Source: Sanderia malayensis (lineage: Eukaryota > Cnidaria > Scyphozoa > Semaeostomeae > Pelagiidae). From it: a stretch of DNA of 64,000 nt. Position 1 is the stretch's first letter. Every line of letters starts with the position of its first letter. The notes beneath the pieces are model-generated. The model was not told where the DNA came from and searched no databases. It saw only the letters and a program-made list of their open reading frames with translations. The translations under genes and the position numbers were made by a program. Positions 22,782 to 35,476 of this stretch are shown one piece after another. The stretch is taken from assembly GCA_013076295.1 (NCBI GenBank), contig RQOL01000466.1, positions 3,639,080 to 3,703,079 on the forward strand, given 5' to 3'.

Positions 22782-24060
22782 TAACTCAGTGGTTATATTT
22801 CTTTGCAAAGAAGCTCATACAATTTTCTTTCTCTCGTTTCTCTGCATGACATAAGCCTCCAAGACCATGGTGCAAAAAATATCGTGAAAAATGTAAATTT
22901 AAAAGAAAAAATTCCCTCCTCTTAATTGTTGCTGCGCAGTGAAGCGTCTGCGAAGAAGCAGCACTCATTTTAACAATGTTAACAGCTAGTTTAAACTGTA
23001 TTCCAATGCCAAAAATTGTCATGAATCCTTCGATAGAATTTAGGTTGCTTCGCATGATCGAGAATTTCATAGAAAATTGGCAACATACCGAGTGTATAAA
23101 TTGAAATATATACCCAATTAAACCTATCGAAATTTATTAAAAACAAAAAGTATCATTCAAATAGTCTAAATGTTAAAAAACCTTTAACATGCCCATGTTA
23201 TATTAAAAATTTAATAGGTATCTATCTTTAATTTAATAAAGTATGAAAAACTTTAACAATTACCTAATTTATATTAGTCAACAAACTTAATCAAATGATT
23301 ATACTTAGGAACATTTAATTAGTGAATAAAATAATTAAGCTAAAAATCCTAGCTTCTGTTTAATAGTGCATAAATTATCATTTATTTTTATGATTAATCA
23401 GGATTATAAATTTTGCGTTGCTACATAGCACCAAGTTTATATTTCTCTTATACTTTAAAATGAAATATGAGTGTTTACTTTAGGCCTTCAATTGAAATAT
23501 GTGTATATCTTACGATCCATCATAAATAAAATTTGTAACTTCAAACAACATTTTCAAATTAATACTAAGAGCTTGGCCAGTTACAGTTGAATAAAGCATC
23601 ATAACTAGCCTTGTATTGAAACGAATTTCGTATTGTTTTTGCCAAAATGCAACTTTGCTTAATTACAATTAGGAAATATTTTCGATAATTTAACAGCGAA
23701 AACTCATTGAAAGGCACCACTTAAAAACTAAATTCATACCCTCAAACCTAAATAGTTATCGATATATAAAATATTGAATAATATTCTAAATTTCCTTCTT
23801 AAGACATTAAACATTGTAATGACGCCGTGTAAAATCCTTTCCACCTAGTAAAGGAATGCCTAGTTTTACCTAGTAAAAATCCATGCTGATAAAAAGTGTC
23901 GAGAGCTGACAGATAAGAGCTGATTTCAAGCGATATATGGCGTGAAACATTGCCAAAAACATGGGGTATTAAAAAGACAAAGCTTTTCTTAAATAAAGAA
24001 GACGCAGTTACATCACATCTCCCAAATGCATAAATCAACATACCTCTCTGTATGACGTCA
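22782..24060. other. AT-rich intergenic region between dioxygenase copy 2 and MFSD12
   Basis: The two neighbours are convergent, so this should be 3' UTR of both plus spacer. Especially AT-rich from about 23090 to 23780. I see no exon or repeat array. The open frames at 22786-23070 and 23799-24041 (minus) have no recognisable content. Confidence 0.6.
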
Positions 24061-27000
24061 TCAGGCCTCTTCTGTTGACTCAGATTCGTGGCATTTTCGT
24101 GACGCCGTAGGTGAAGGTAGGTTAGGCGAGGCTAGCCTCCACGCCACGTATGACGGAACCGAAGAATGCCACGAGACTCGTTTCAGGGCTTCATCCAGTT
24201 TATCAGTATCAGCCTCGTCTAAATCACAACATTCATCCAGCTTGCACACATCACTAGATGCCATTTTCTTGGGTTCGTCACCATTCGCATCACAAATCAA
24301 TGTTTCCTTTTGACCTTCAAAGGAGCATCCTGTAAATCAATGTAAGCGAATTTCAATTGGTGAAGAAGCACTAAAAAGCTTTAACTTATTTTCACTACTA
24401 CTTCCTATTCAACAACATTTTCTCTTATTTATATTACACCTATCCATATGATGTTCCAGTATAAGCCCCCCTGATTACATGCAACTCTGTCCCTAACTTT
24501 TTCTTAAGGTATCTTTCTATGACAACTCTCTGCCCCAAATACTCTTGTTCATTGCACAGAAGTTCAATTTAAAATTATTTACCTCCATTCTGAAGGAGGT
24601 TGTACACTAAAAAATTACAGAGATGAAATTGAATGTTTGACTTACTCTTTGGTTTTCTTGAATAATCAGAAGGAAAGAAGATGGCGACACAAGCCAAAGC
24701 GAGAATGCATGAGACGCCAGTGACAATACTTTGCACGTACCTTGTAAATGTTCCACTGGGGAAACGAAAACAAATCAATCAGATTTTATGCATGAGTATG
24801 CAAAATACAAATTGAAACAGCTGAATATAGAAAATTAGCATGCGAATGAAACATGGTTAATAAAACCTACGAGTCTTTGCTAGGTTTCAGTTGTTGAATG
24901 ACATAGATTACGATACCAGATGAAAGCTTATCAGTAAAGCTCATGGCTGAGTAGACAAATGCACCAGAACCCTGCAATAAACATACGCTATAATGAATAT
25001 TCAATAATATAATTCACAATATGAAGAATAACTCGATAGTAGATCAGTGCAGAGAGCTGGTAAAGTAAACGAACAACAAAGATCTTTGATGGCATAAAAG
25101 TTCCTTCTAAAGCCATCATATCATGGTTGAATATCTTGATATTTAAATCACGTAAATTGAAAAAGAATCCAAAAAATCTTACTTTGTGCGAGCCAATCAG
25201 ATCAGCAGTCATGGCAAGTGACGTAATTAGCATTATGGAACATCCGCTGCCCATGAGTATTGCAGCAACATAAACAGACTTACGAGCATCTCTGGTCACC
25301 AAGAATAGCCAAACAAATGACGTCAGTGCGCACAAACAACCAATTATAAACGTGAACTAAAAGAAGCGTGTAATTTATAGATTATATGGAAAACTTTTAT
25401 CAATGGAATTGATGTTTATCGATTAACCACGGTACAAACAAATAAGATGGTGTAATCAGAGCAAGCTAAAGAGTCTTGTCTCCACAAATTGATTTAGATA
25501 AAAGATTGAAGTTTCTAATGTAGAGTTATACCTTGGAACCAATTCTCTTTGTGAGAAGTTTAACTAAAATGCTTGAGAAGACTCCACAGACAAGAACAAG
25601 AAGTGGAAAGTAGGCAATCGCTTCCTAAATAAACAAAAAAATGATGCGATGCAATAAACAAGTAAACAAAATAATAAACAAAATAACAAACAAAAGAAGT
25701 CATCTTTACTCAATCTCAGAAATAGAGAAAAACACTACGTTTGTTTCTAAGTCATGGGTAAACTGGTTTACCTTTTCGAAATGCATCGTTTCTGTCAGAT
25801 ATAAAACAAAATAAGCTTGAGAAACATTCAATGTTAATCGAGTACACATGTAAACGACAGCCATCTGAAAGTAAAACAAAACCAAATAAGTACATTGCTA
25901 CTATAATAACTTGGCATGAATTATCGAGTAACAAAGGGTTGTAACATGAAATTTAAAGATATAAATACTGTTAACTCTATACTCTGGGAAAACAGGGTCA
26001 TTGTAAAACATTCAATCATAGCTGTAGTCGTGGTATCGAGACTCAAAGATACATATTATCATCGAGTTGGCATTTGATTGCAATTGTAATAAAATCAAGT
26101 ACATTTGCATATGATGCACTTTTCCTAATTAAACAACAAAAGAAGCCTAACGCAATCCAGACTTACCCTGTAAAAGAAAGAGGATTTGAACCATTCTTTC
26201 CAATTTTTGCATTTTTCTTCTTTATTACAATTCGATGGTTGTATCAAATTGATATCGTTGGTAAAAACATCACCATTAACTTCATCCGCTCGGCCAACAG
26301 CTGCAAAATTATTAGCAGCCTCGCTATCACCAGACCTCGGATTCGATATCAATTCATGATTGATTGATTCGTTATTCAACAAATCTTCATTAGTTGATCC
26401 ATCACTTGATGATGATTCTTGCTTCTTTGATTCTAAATCAACAATGTTATTAGATAATGTATTATGGTTGAGTAACTTTGTCTGTTAAAGAATTTACACA
26501 TGATATTGAATCTCTGAACAGATAAAAAAAGAGTATAAATACGACAGAATAAGAATGTAAGAAAAGTATAAGACTACACAGTTAGCAAGTCAGAGCGCAT
26601 AAATTAATTCAGAGATCCCAATAGTGAGATAACAGTATTCACTGGGCACAAGACGAGGTTCTATTGTAAGATAAGATTCACAAAACACAGGAACTGAATG
26701 TAAATCGCAGACCTGTTATCTCCTTGTCTTTGCCACAGTTACGTGGTTCTTTCGTTCCAACATGAAAAACCAACGAAAACACAAACCCAGTGCCAATGAC
26801 TATGAATGACAATTGCTGCAACAAGAATATAGAGCACACATTACATTCATCGTTAACTTAACAAGCCTCGTACCCAAGAAACTTCGCATTCAAAAAACCT
26901 CTTTTTGGAAATCAGGTATAACTAAGCGACAGTGTAGTTGCTTACCATGAACTGCGGCGCAACGTTCCGAGTTACGTTCTCTTCCGGATTAGATCCAAGA

Positions 27001-29307
27001 AGCAACCAGGTCACCCCGAAAACATAAATTCCGCACACAAATGTTAGTCCGGACCTGAAAATCAACAAATATATAAACAATGAATACGAGCCAAGTCTTT
27101 GAGCAATGTAATTAGAAGACAGATTGCAATGAACTGAAATTAAAAAAGAACTGATTGATACATTCGTCAATGGTCGTAACGAAGATAATTTTGATTTGAA
27201 AGTTGTGATAAATAATATAAATAGCCTCGTATTCAGTTTAATGTCCGTTTTGTCATTTCAATGTCTTGTGATGCAGGAGTATGAATATGAGATTTTCCAG
27301 TATAGTTGAGAAATTAGGAGAGTAATGGGACACCAAAGAGTAACTAGCATAACAAACTAATCGAATAATCTTCGAGAAAAACCATTCACAACTATTCTTA
27401 TTATTCAACGGGCCTTCCATAGGCCGACTAAAGACAAAGGGCCTTCAAGAAAAACGTATTGGCGTGACATAAGACAAAGCCATTTGTTATAAGGCTATGT
27501 TATTTTGGAATGGTTTACGTCCGTGAAATCGCACAGGTTTGAATTGGGTACTAAATTACTAATGTCCCATTGCTGCATTAATTAATGATGTGATTCATAC
27601 ACAACTATTTTTATGTAATTGTTTGCCCCTGCTCAATACCCTTAACAATTTTCGATTATTTCGATTATTTCGATCTTGACGCCAGACGTTATTCTTAACT
27701 GACCCTTGCTTTCCTTTGTGAAAGAGCTCAGATAAACCAACCATGTTAATCCTATGACGTTTCAGCCTGGCCTTATTCTTATATAATGTATTCTTAAATT
27801 TTAGAGAATTTGAGCTTCATAAAGTCATACTCATATAAAAGTATGCATAATGGTAGCAATGATCAAAATCATGATATTTTAATAGATGATAACCAAATAA
27901 ACAAAAAGCAAACGACCAACCCACATATTTTCCAACTTGTTAATGAGTTCGGACACGTTAGGCCATAGACTCGTTATCAAACGATTAGAACGTTAACGTT
28001 AGATTGCTCTTTGCAAAAACAACAGAAGACACAACAACGAGGGTGAACAAATGGAAAAATAATCAAAGGAACAACAGATTGTGAGAAAATTGGGCATTGT
28101 ATTGGAGAGATTTCCCAAAAACAACTTAGATAAAAATCAAGAGCTCAGTTGGTTTTCTTTTTCAGGTTTCAAAGAGAATAATAAAGGAAAGAAAAGTGGC
28201 CAGACTCATTCAGAAATGTCACAAAATATGGTTTTTGTTCAGTGTGGTTTTTTGCCTTTTGGTGCTTTAGATTAAAACTGTTATTCAGTTATTTCTCAAC
28301 CGCACTGTTTGTTACGAGGCTTTTCCTGTATTCCCGTGCGTTAAAAGGCGATTGTTTCAAGAATATAAACAAAAAGAAATGTCGAAAGCAAATACAAAGC
28401 ACCACCAGTGAACAAAAACAAGTTCAGATGAAGTTTAAAACCCTGAGGACTAATAATGATAAAGCTTGTTTTGCGCAAGACATGGGGTGCGAGCGACTAT
28501 GGTGCAGCGTTCTGATTTAAGGCGGGGCTCGTAAAACCGAGACGAGATCATGTTGTGATATTACGAGTGTTCATGCCCGATAATGCCTACTTTTCGGTGA
28601 AGTAATGCGATATGTATTGCTTTGTGTGTATTCCCATAGAAAGTCTTTGTATTACGCAATTATTCTGCAGAACGTAATCCCAATCTCATTGCTATGATCA
28701 ATCAATGACAATTTACTATCGTTCGCATTATTTCTTCGACGAAGAAAAAAGACCCCCTTCTAAAAATAAACTAAACTTACCGAATTGCATTGAGTTCAAC
28801 CTTCTCGCTGACTTTCCGGGCGATTTCGGGTATGAGCGAAAGATGAGATATCTGCACAGATGCCCAACCAAATTGAAAAACGATGACAAATCCAGAATAA
28901 TAAACAAGCAGAATCGTTGTCGATGCATTCTCACAATTCATGCACAGGTTGAAGATGAAAGGGAAGGACAACAGAACACAAAATGTGCCTATCAAATGCC
29001 AGAGTTTTCGTCTTCCGTAGCATTTCACATTGGTCTTGTCGCAACCATAGCCGATGAAAGGCGTGAATATTGCATCTGAGACTTGCCCAATTAATAACAC
29101 AAGGCCGGCACTTGCATTGGAAAGTGAAACAACTTTCGTCATGTACAACAGCAAATAACTGAACCAACAGTTGGCACACAAATCGTTGAAAACATGACCA
29201 ACACCGTAGAATAGTTTTTGCATGAAAGGCAAACGAAGACCTCTGTCATCTCTTGTGGATTCGTCCCCATTTGAAGAGCAAAGTTTCTGAAATATCTTCC
29301 ACGGCAT
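24061..29307 (-). CDS. MFSD12: Major facilitator superfamily domain-containing protein 12
   Basis: Lysosome/melanosome membrane transporter; vertebrate MFSD12 is needed for cysteine import and affects pigmentation. Ten exons: 29307-28781, 27054-26946, 26815-26713, 26481-26167, 25864-25773, 25624-25532, 25356-25183, 24971-24871, 24755-24646 and 24329-24061, about 630 residues against 480 in human. Family signatures are YGVGHVFNDLCANCWFSYLL, WHLIGTFCVLLSFPFIF, FQFGWASVQISHLSLIPE, CTRLTLNVSQAYFVLYLT and ITSLAMTADLIGSHK. The extra length comes from a longer Asn/Ser/Asp-rich cytoplasmic loop (exon 4) and a Cys/acidic C-terminal tail. The exon 3 to exon 4 junction is unresolved: exon 3 leaves one spare base, whereas exon 4 is open only from phase 0. 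Confidence 0.9.
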
Positions 29308-31080
29308 TATTGTATCTAACAGGCCAGTTAGGATGTCTTATTCTTGCCACTTTCAGGATCCAGGCGATATAAAACCAGGACGTCAACTGTTTCTTTCCAC
29401 TCTGTAAAATATATTTTCAACAATAATAATGCACTGACAAATTTAAGACATCAGGAGCTATCATTAGTGAGCACGTGATTTTACTGGTTTGAAAAACAAA
29501 CGAATTATAATAATTCCATCTTGAAATCCCAGTTGATGAATGATCCAAAAAGCTCCTTGAAAGTTCAGCGATATCGAATTTCGATGTTTATATTTCACAA
29601 AATTATTTGTTGTGCAATGACAGAGAAATTTTTCTGCCCGGCGCAGTGCATTTCCTGTATCCTGTCCTACCTCTTCTCAGCGTGACAGACAAGTAAAGTT
29701 TCGTCAGACGAGCAACGACCATAAATAACAATTCTTGAACACGCCAGCGGACTTTCACCTTACTTATCAAAACACTCCACAATTACCACAAAGAGGCGCG
29801 TGTCACAGCATGGCGTCTTCTTTTGTTCTCAGACCAACCAGCCATGGTGAGTTTTGACAGCAGCATTGTTCGCCAGTCAGTCACATGATCAAACAAAGAC
29901 ACTTGTACTGTTTATCTCCTCCGCAACGCAACGCATCCATTGTCTGCTCCGCAGCGTTAGCTCCACCTGCAAAACTTGCAATCGAAGGGGGGGGGGGATA
30001 AAACAGAATTAAGAGAAGAACGTCAGTTTATACCTCAGTTTCTGCTTCTGAACCCTGCTTTTTATATCACAAACAACCCTCTTTGCAAATCAATTAATAA
30101 TAAGCAATAATATAAGTTTGGAAAGGTGGGTGGGATAGGAAATCTGCTTAACGAACTTGGAAATGTCACTTTTAAGCGTAACCACAAGTTCTTGATCTTA
30201 AGACAGCAAGAATAAGTAGTTCAAGAGGATGCAACGGCGCGGTTAGCTTATAACAGATGACAACATCCTATGGAAATATTGTGGGAGATTATCTAATTAA
30301 ACCAGGGTGGGCATGTCAAGGGAACGTTTTAATTTAAATGTAAGCTTGTCAGTAAAAAGCGGCTATGCGGCTATAGAGCCTGACACATTGGCATGCATAC
30401 ACAGTAAAGAAAAGAACATTCAACAATATATACATAGATTTCTATGATCAAACATGACTTCAGCGTGCATCCATTTATGCGTCACATATCGAAACAAGAA
30501 GAAAATTCAAAACAACCTGAGTATAAATGCATTAATGAATCAATGAGTTGATTAATCAACTGAACAGTATATAAACTAGCCACCATTTGCAATTCACATC
30601 AAAAGCAGAAGATTAACAGAGTCTAAATGAAAGCTGCTTTACCAGTTCATGGCTTATCAAACAACAGGTAGTTATCAACTGAAACATTCGTTTTAAAGTT
30701 GGGGGCAAGGTACAGGGGTAGAGAAAAGGGAGGTGCCCTTTTCTGAGAGCACCATTTCTCAAAAAGGGCACCTCGTACAGAACCTATGGAAGAAGCACAG
30801 GGGGCACTTTGGTTGCCTCTCTGAACATCTAAAGGACATACATATATGCCCTTGGTTCGACGTCCCGTCCCCGGTTGTTAAAGAACACATCGAGTTGAAT
30901 TCTGCCACCAAGGAACGGAATCACAAACGCACCAGTCACAACTAGCCCTTTCCAGATGAATGCAAACCACCAAGCTGCAAGATTAGCAGGTACATGTCTC
31001 ACCCACAATGTGATAAGGCTATTTACCGCTAACCTATCTACCAGCAACTCGGTCAGATGAAAACAGTGTTTACGTACAAG
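29308..31080. other. Upstream region of MFSD12 and intergenic DNA
   Basis: Contains the presumed MFSD12 promoter, an 11-base G run at about 29987 and AT-rich spacer. One minus-strand frame at 30829-31083 is hydrophobic (for example LAAWWFAFIWKGLVVTG), but it has no clear splice partners and no family match. It could be a fragment of a membrane-protein exon. I see no other gene. Confidence 0.5.
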
Positions 31081-31086
31081 CAATAC

Positions 31087-31108
31087 GACTCACTATATAT
31101 AGTGAGTC
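31087..31108. repeat. Perfect 22-bp palindrome
   Basis: The left half is GACTCACTATA and the right half its exact reverse complement. Just outside it, AATAC on the left and ATT on the right extend the similarity imperfectly. The left arm from 31082 to 31097 matches 16 of the 17 bases of the phage T7 promoter core; see findings. Confidence 0.85.
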
Positions 31109-31344
31109 ATTATTTATATACAGAACTGCTTCTGCATAGTTCTGTGGTGTACAGAAGCAGGTTGTGTGTGAATGAAATGCCATTTCATCCATACACGTCA
31201 CTATGAGTACAATCAATACAGACGCTCGTGAAAACGAGGCAGCTAAGATCAAAACATTCTTGAGCCTCCTACTGAAGATTCTTAGATTTTTAGCTATCCT
31301 AGAGCTAGTTTCTCCTAAACCCGTTTTTTCATAAAAAAACATCA

Positions 31345-31410
31345 GCTACTAACTAACTAACTAATTAACAAACTAACTAACTAACCAACCAACTAACTAA
31401 CTAACAAACC

Positions 31411-31445
<35 letters not shown>

Positions 31446-31486
31446 AAACCAACTAACTAACAAACCAACTAACTAACTAACTAACC

Positions 31487-31520
<34 letters not shown>

Positions 31521-31525
31521 ATGAT
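31345..31525. repeat. AACT tetranucleotide microsatellite
   Basis: Dozens of ACTA/AACT units interrupted by AACAAACC and AACC variants, within the intergenic region downstream of SGTA. Likely length-variable. Confidence 0.95.
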
Positions 31526-31839
31526 CAACCAACTAGCCAACTAGCTAGCTTGCATCTCTAGCAGTCCTTGTGGCAAGATACGCTATTCACACACAACTTC
31601 TTCTCAACTTGGTTACCCCCAAACCTTTCCAATACAATTGTACCATACCTTCTTTTAAAATCATCATTGACAAACAGCATACTGTACTGCATTATGGGGC
31701 GCCTCTTATAGCAGACAAATAAATATGTAAACAAATATATATTAATCTACTATTTGAGACAAGCAAGAGCTGATAAGATTTACCATATCACGAAATGTAA
31801 ATAAACCGCATGGATATAAAATTTCGGATAAAAAATATG

Positions 31840-34800
31840 TTATTTTGGATCATCCTTACTGTCGTCTTTGGGAGCTGCGTTTTTAAACTGGCTCTTAAGT
31901 TCAGCAGCCAGCTCAGGGTTTTCGTCTTGCAAATTTCGTGCAAACTGCTGCGACCTATTCGCGGAAAAACGAAAAAAAGAGTTACTGGAAGGTAGAAAAA
32001 AAATACGATACACAAGCTTTTTGTGTATGGTAACATAATTTTGTATACATAATTTTTGGGTTTTGATATGGAAAATCCATCGCAAAAAACTAAAATGGCT
32101 TTTAAAATGTAACTAGAACACAAAAACAAAACTAAACACGTTAGAAAACATGGAGAGTTTCTTAACTCTTTTAGTCACGAAATCTCCTACCAAAGTTTCC
32201 TATATTTTGAAAATATAGCCCAACGCTTTTTTATAAATGGTTTCTTATAAAAAAATGTGTATATACTGAAGGAAACACAAATAGGAGAGCTCGTTATATG
32301 CCATAGCTCTGCGGTTAAACACTTAAATTGTTGAAACAGTGAAAATAGACGAGAGAAGAAGATATACTTACGCTCCAAGCAACTCATTGAAGTTCATGTT
32401 GCCGAAGCCCCCAGCAGGGGCTCCACCGCCAGCAGTAGGGTCACCCCCGGCTGCAGCCTGTTCGCCGCCCTGGCCACCAGCTCCAGCATTTGCAAAGCTT
32501 GAAAACCTAAACGGGAACAGAAAAACATACATCAACAATGTGAAAAATATCAAATCAGTACTTTAAAAATAAATAATTTTCCAACGTTTCAAAAATCCTG
32601 AACTGGACTTTCTTAACTCTTCAAAAAGCAAAGTACTACTTTCTTATAAAGTACTTTCATATGAAAAACACAAAACAGAGTTTAGTTGCTTACATTTGTT
32701 GCATTTGGGGGTTCTGCATTAAATTTTGCGCCTGGAATGGGAATTTTTCAAACAATGAGTTTATAGTCTGCTGGCATAATAATCTGTTGAATTTTTATTA
32801 GAAATTGTCACCCATTGCATTGACAGGGAAATCTCAATCAAGGCACAGGAAAGGAATGATAAAAATGTTGCAGGCACTGCGATACACATCCTTACCATGT
32901 TCATTACTGCTGGATTCGATAAAAGCGAGCCAAAATCAATGCCACCAAGATTTGGCATTCCACCAGCTACAAAAAGGAGGAAAATAAATAATAAAAAAAA
33001 ACAACTAATTGAGTCAGGGAATAGAAAACAATTATATAAGTGGTAGTGGAGGTGGGTTGTATGATGTGAATACCTTGCTGTGGCTGGGGTTGTGATTGGC
33101 TTTCTGCTGGCTTTTTTTCTGTATTCATTTTCTCTTTGATCAAATTCAGATTCGTCTGGTAAGATTCATTTGTAGGATCAAGAGAAAGTGCCTTGAAATC
33201 AAAAGCAGATTAATTATTGCCTTCCAACATAACTACACAACACTGTACTTTACTATTATATATTATGCTGTTTTTGCAGAAGTTTAATATTGGTTAATAA
33301 TAAACAAGACAAAATACTTTTTCACAACTTTCTTTTGCTTTTTCGTAGTTTTGCAGGTTGAGATAAGCTAATCTAAGAAAAGAATAATTAATCAATATTT
33401 GTGTGAACTTGTGATGTAAATAGCAAGCACACAAGAGAAATATGGCCTGTGCCCTCGTCAATGATCAATGAAAGAAAGGGAATATGGTTCCTGTCATACA
33501 GACAGTATACATGAAAATTGAGGTATAATAAAAAAAGGCTGAATTCTCTGACATATTCATTTGAGGTAATTGACGAATCGAGATTCAACTAAAAATCACC
33601 CCATCCTTCCGTAGGCTCGGCTGAAGTTTGGATCAATCTTTACTGCACTTTCAGAGTCAGCAATTGCTTTTTCAAATGAACCAAGTTTGTTATAAGCAGC
33701 TGCCCTATATCAAAACAACAAATAAATACTGATAATATGTATGTATGGTTGTGCAGTTACATAAGGTCTAGCCAGTTATTAACACAGTAGCAACGTTTCC
33801 GATGTTACAATTGAGTTACTCTGCCTTATATGTAGTTTGTTTCGTGATCATTGCTCAGTCGTTATATTCTCCATTATTACATAAAATCTCACCTATTTGA
33901 ATAGTAAATTGCATTATTTCCACTTAGTGCAATAGCTGCTGTATAAGAATCTATTGCCTCTTGGTGCTTCCCTGCTTTCATCAGGTCATTTCCTTTTAAA
34001 AAAAGATCAATTTAGTCAAATTAATATTTCAAATAAAATAAGAAAAAAAAGATAGCACTCTTCAAATGCTCTTAAGAAATCTCTACAACTCAAATCAAAT
34101 TCAACCCAAATTTAATTCCTATTTGATAATACCTTTTGTCTTGCATTCTTCAGCTTTGGTTCTGTTTAGTTCTTCACTCTAAAAGAAAAAGAAAAATAAA
34201 GATTCAGCAAACAAATTTTAGAAGAATGGATGACGTATCCTATTTCTCATGTAAAGAAATCGGACACTTATAACTCAGCTCCACGACCTCATCCAAAGAT
34301 AAATCGTGGATTAGGTGAGACCTCACCCAATTTATCTTTAGATCAGAGCCCTGCATGTTAGCTGCTAGTGTCAGATTTCCTTACATTAAAATGTAGGAGA
34401 GAACATAATAATCTTATTCTTACATGAAAAGTTATGTTGCGATGCAAGGGCATTGCGTTGCAACTAGAATAAACCTATCTTACCTTCAAATCTTGATCCA
34501 CCAAATCCATTAACGTTTTTCCATTGTCGAATTCAGACGAACTTTGATCGTTGATTTTATAACAATTTTCGAGACACTCTATGGCAACTGAAGAAGAAGA
34601 AAGAAGCCTGTTATATTCTCAATATTGCCCAATATTGCCAAGGTTAATTTCGAGAAAGGGGGCGGTGCCTTTCTTCGCGTACGAAATATGGTGATGGTGT
34701 TGTGCTGAGTGGAAGTTTTTCTCGAAATCTCAAAGCTTCTTAAATTCATCACGAGCTTACCTTCCAGGCTTTCATGCACATCTTCACTGTATTCGCTGCT

Positions 34801-34860
34801 CTTTGACTCGCTTTTCAGATGCTTAATAATCATATAAGCCAGTTTGCGCTTGCTATCCAT
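31840..34860 (-). CDS. SGTA: Small glutamine-rich TPR co-chaperone (SGTA/SGTB)
   Basis: Cytosolic co-chaperone that receives tail-anchored and mislocalised membrane proteins and hands them to the GET/BAG6 system, and binds Hsp70/Hsp90. Eleven exons: 34860-34761, 34587-34484, 34178-34133, 33992-33893, 33704-33600, 33372-33318, 33191-33074, 32966-32896, 32731-32694, 32506-32372 and 31954-31840; all phases agree, giving 328 residues (human 313). Order of parts: N-terminal dimerisation helices with CLENCYKI; three TPR repeats at about 85-195 ([52 protein letters not shown]); then the [20 protein letters not shown] and [12 protein letters not shown] segments. A Gly/Ala-rich segment, unusual next to the Gln/Met-rich vertebrate tail, precedes the acidic end DDSKDDPK. 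A single gene probably stands for vertebrate SGTA and SGTB. Confidence 0.95.
32060..32290. repeat. Dispersed repeat, unoccupied copy (SGTA last intron)
   Basis: This segment resembles the DNA on both sides of the Harbinger-type element (about 16930-17040 joined to 17787-17930). Shared blocks include CTAAACACG, GTTTCTTAA and TTTTGAAAATAT. Here the TAA is single and nothing is inserted. Confidence 0.65.
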
Positions 34861-35476
34861 GTTTATGTGAATAGTTTAATGCAAAACGCCTGCTCCAAAA
34901 GTTTAAAATAAAAATTAGGCCAAAAGAAAAGGAAGAAGCATGAATGAAGCCTCGTTTTAAAAATTGCTTTGCCGGATGTAGACTGGGGACTAAAGAAATT
35001 CTAGAAACTTCTTCAATTTCTTGGTAATTTGGTGGTAAATTTCTCCTCATATGATACTTCGATATCCCATAAAGATATTATTTCAAACGTTCAAACATTG
35101 TTGAACATAAATAGCCACAAATGAACTGAAAACGCTCTTTCATTTTTTTGATTATAAAAATAACATTTGCTCGGTAGAAACTAACCAAACTAGTCGACAA
35201 ATTATAAACTTAAAATTAACAACAATGACTTTTCAACTTTTAATTCAAAACTAATAAAGAATAAACGCGTGAAAATTTAATAATTGAATTTCAAAAAATA
35301 TATATATTCATTTCATTACAAATAAGTGTAAAAATAATTGCATTTCAATGTCTCAATTTGTATTATTTCGTGTATTTCGAAAATGAAAACCGAAAAAAAA
35401 GAAAACGCAACAGTTCGAAGTCTTATGCATATAGGGGGCTGATTGGGTGGAGAGGGGGGCTGATTGGGTGGATATA
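34861..35476. other. Spacer between the FHA-ankyrin-RING gene and SGTA
   Basis: About 600 AT-rich bases between two same-strand genes. It should hold the SGTA promoter and the 3' UTR of the upstream gene. No exon or repeat array seen. Confidence 0.6.

Noticed and set aside
26074..26367. 97-codon plus-strand frame
   Set aside because: Antisense of MFSD12 exon 4.
31810..31995. Hydrophobic/basic plus-strand frame
   Set aside because: Antisense of the SGTA last exon, which joins in phase with ten other exons.
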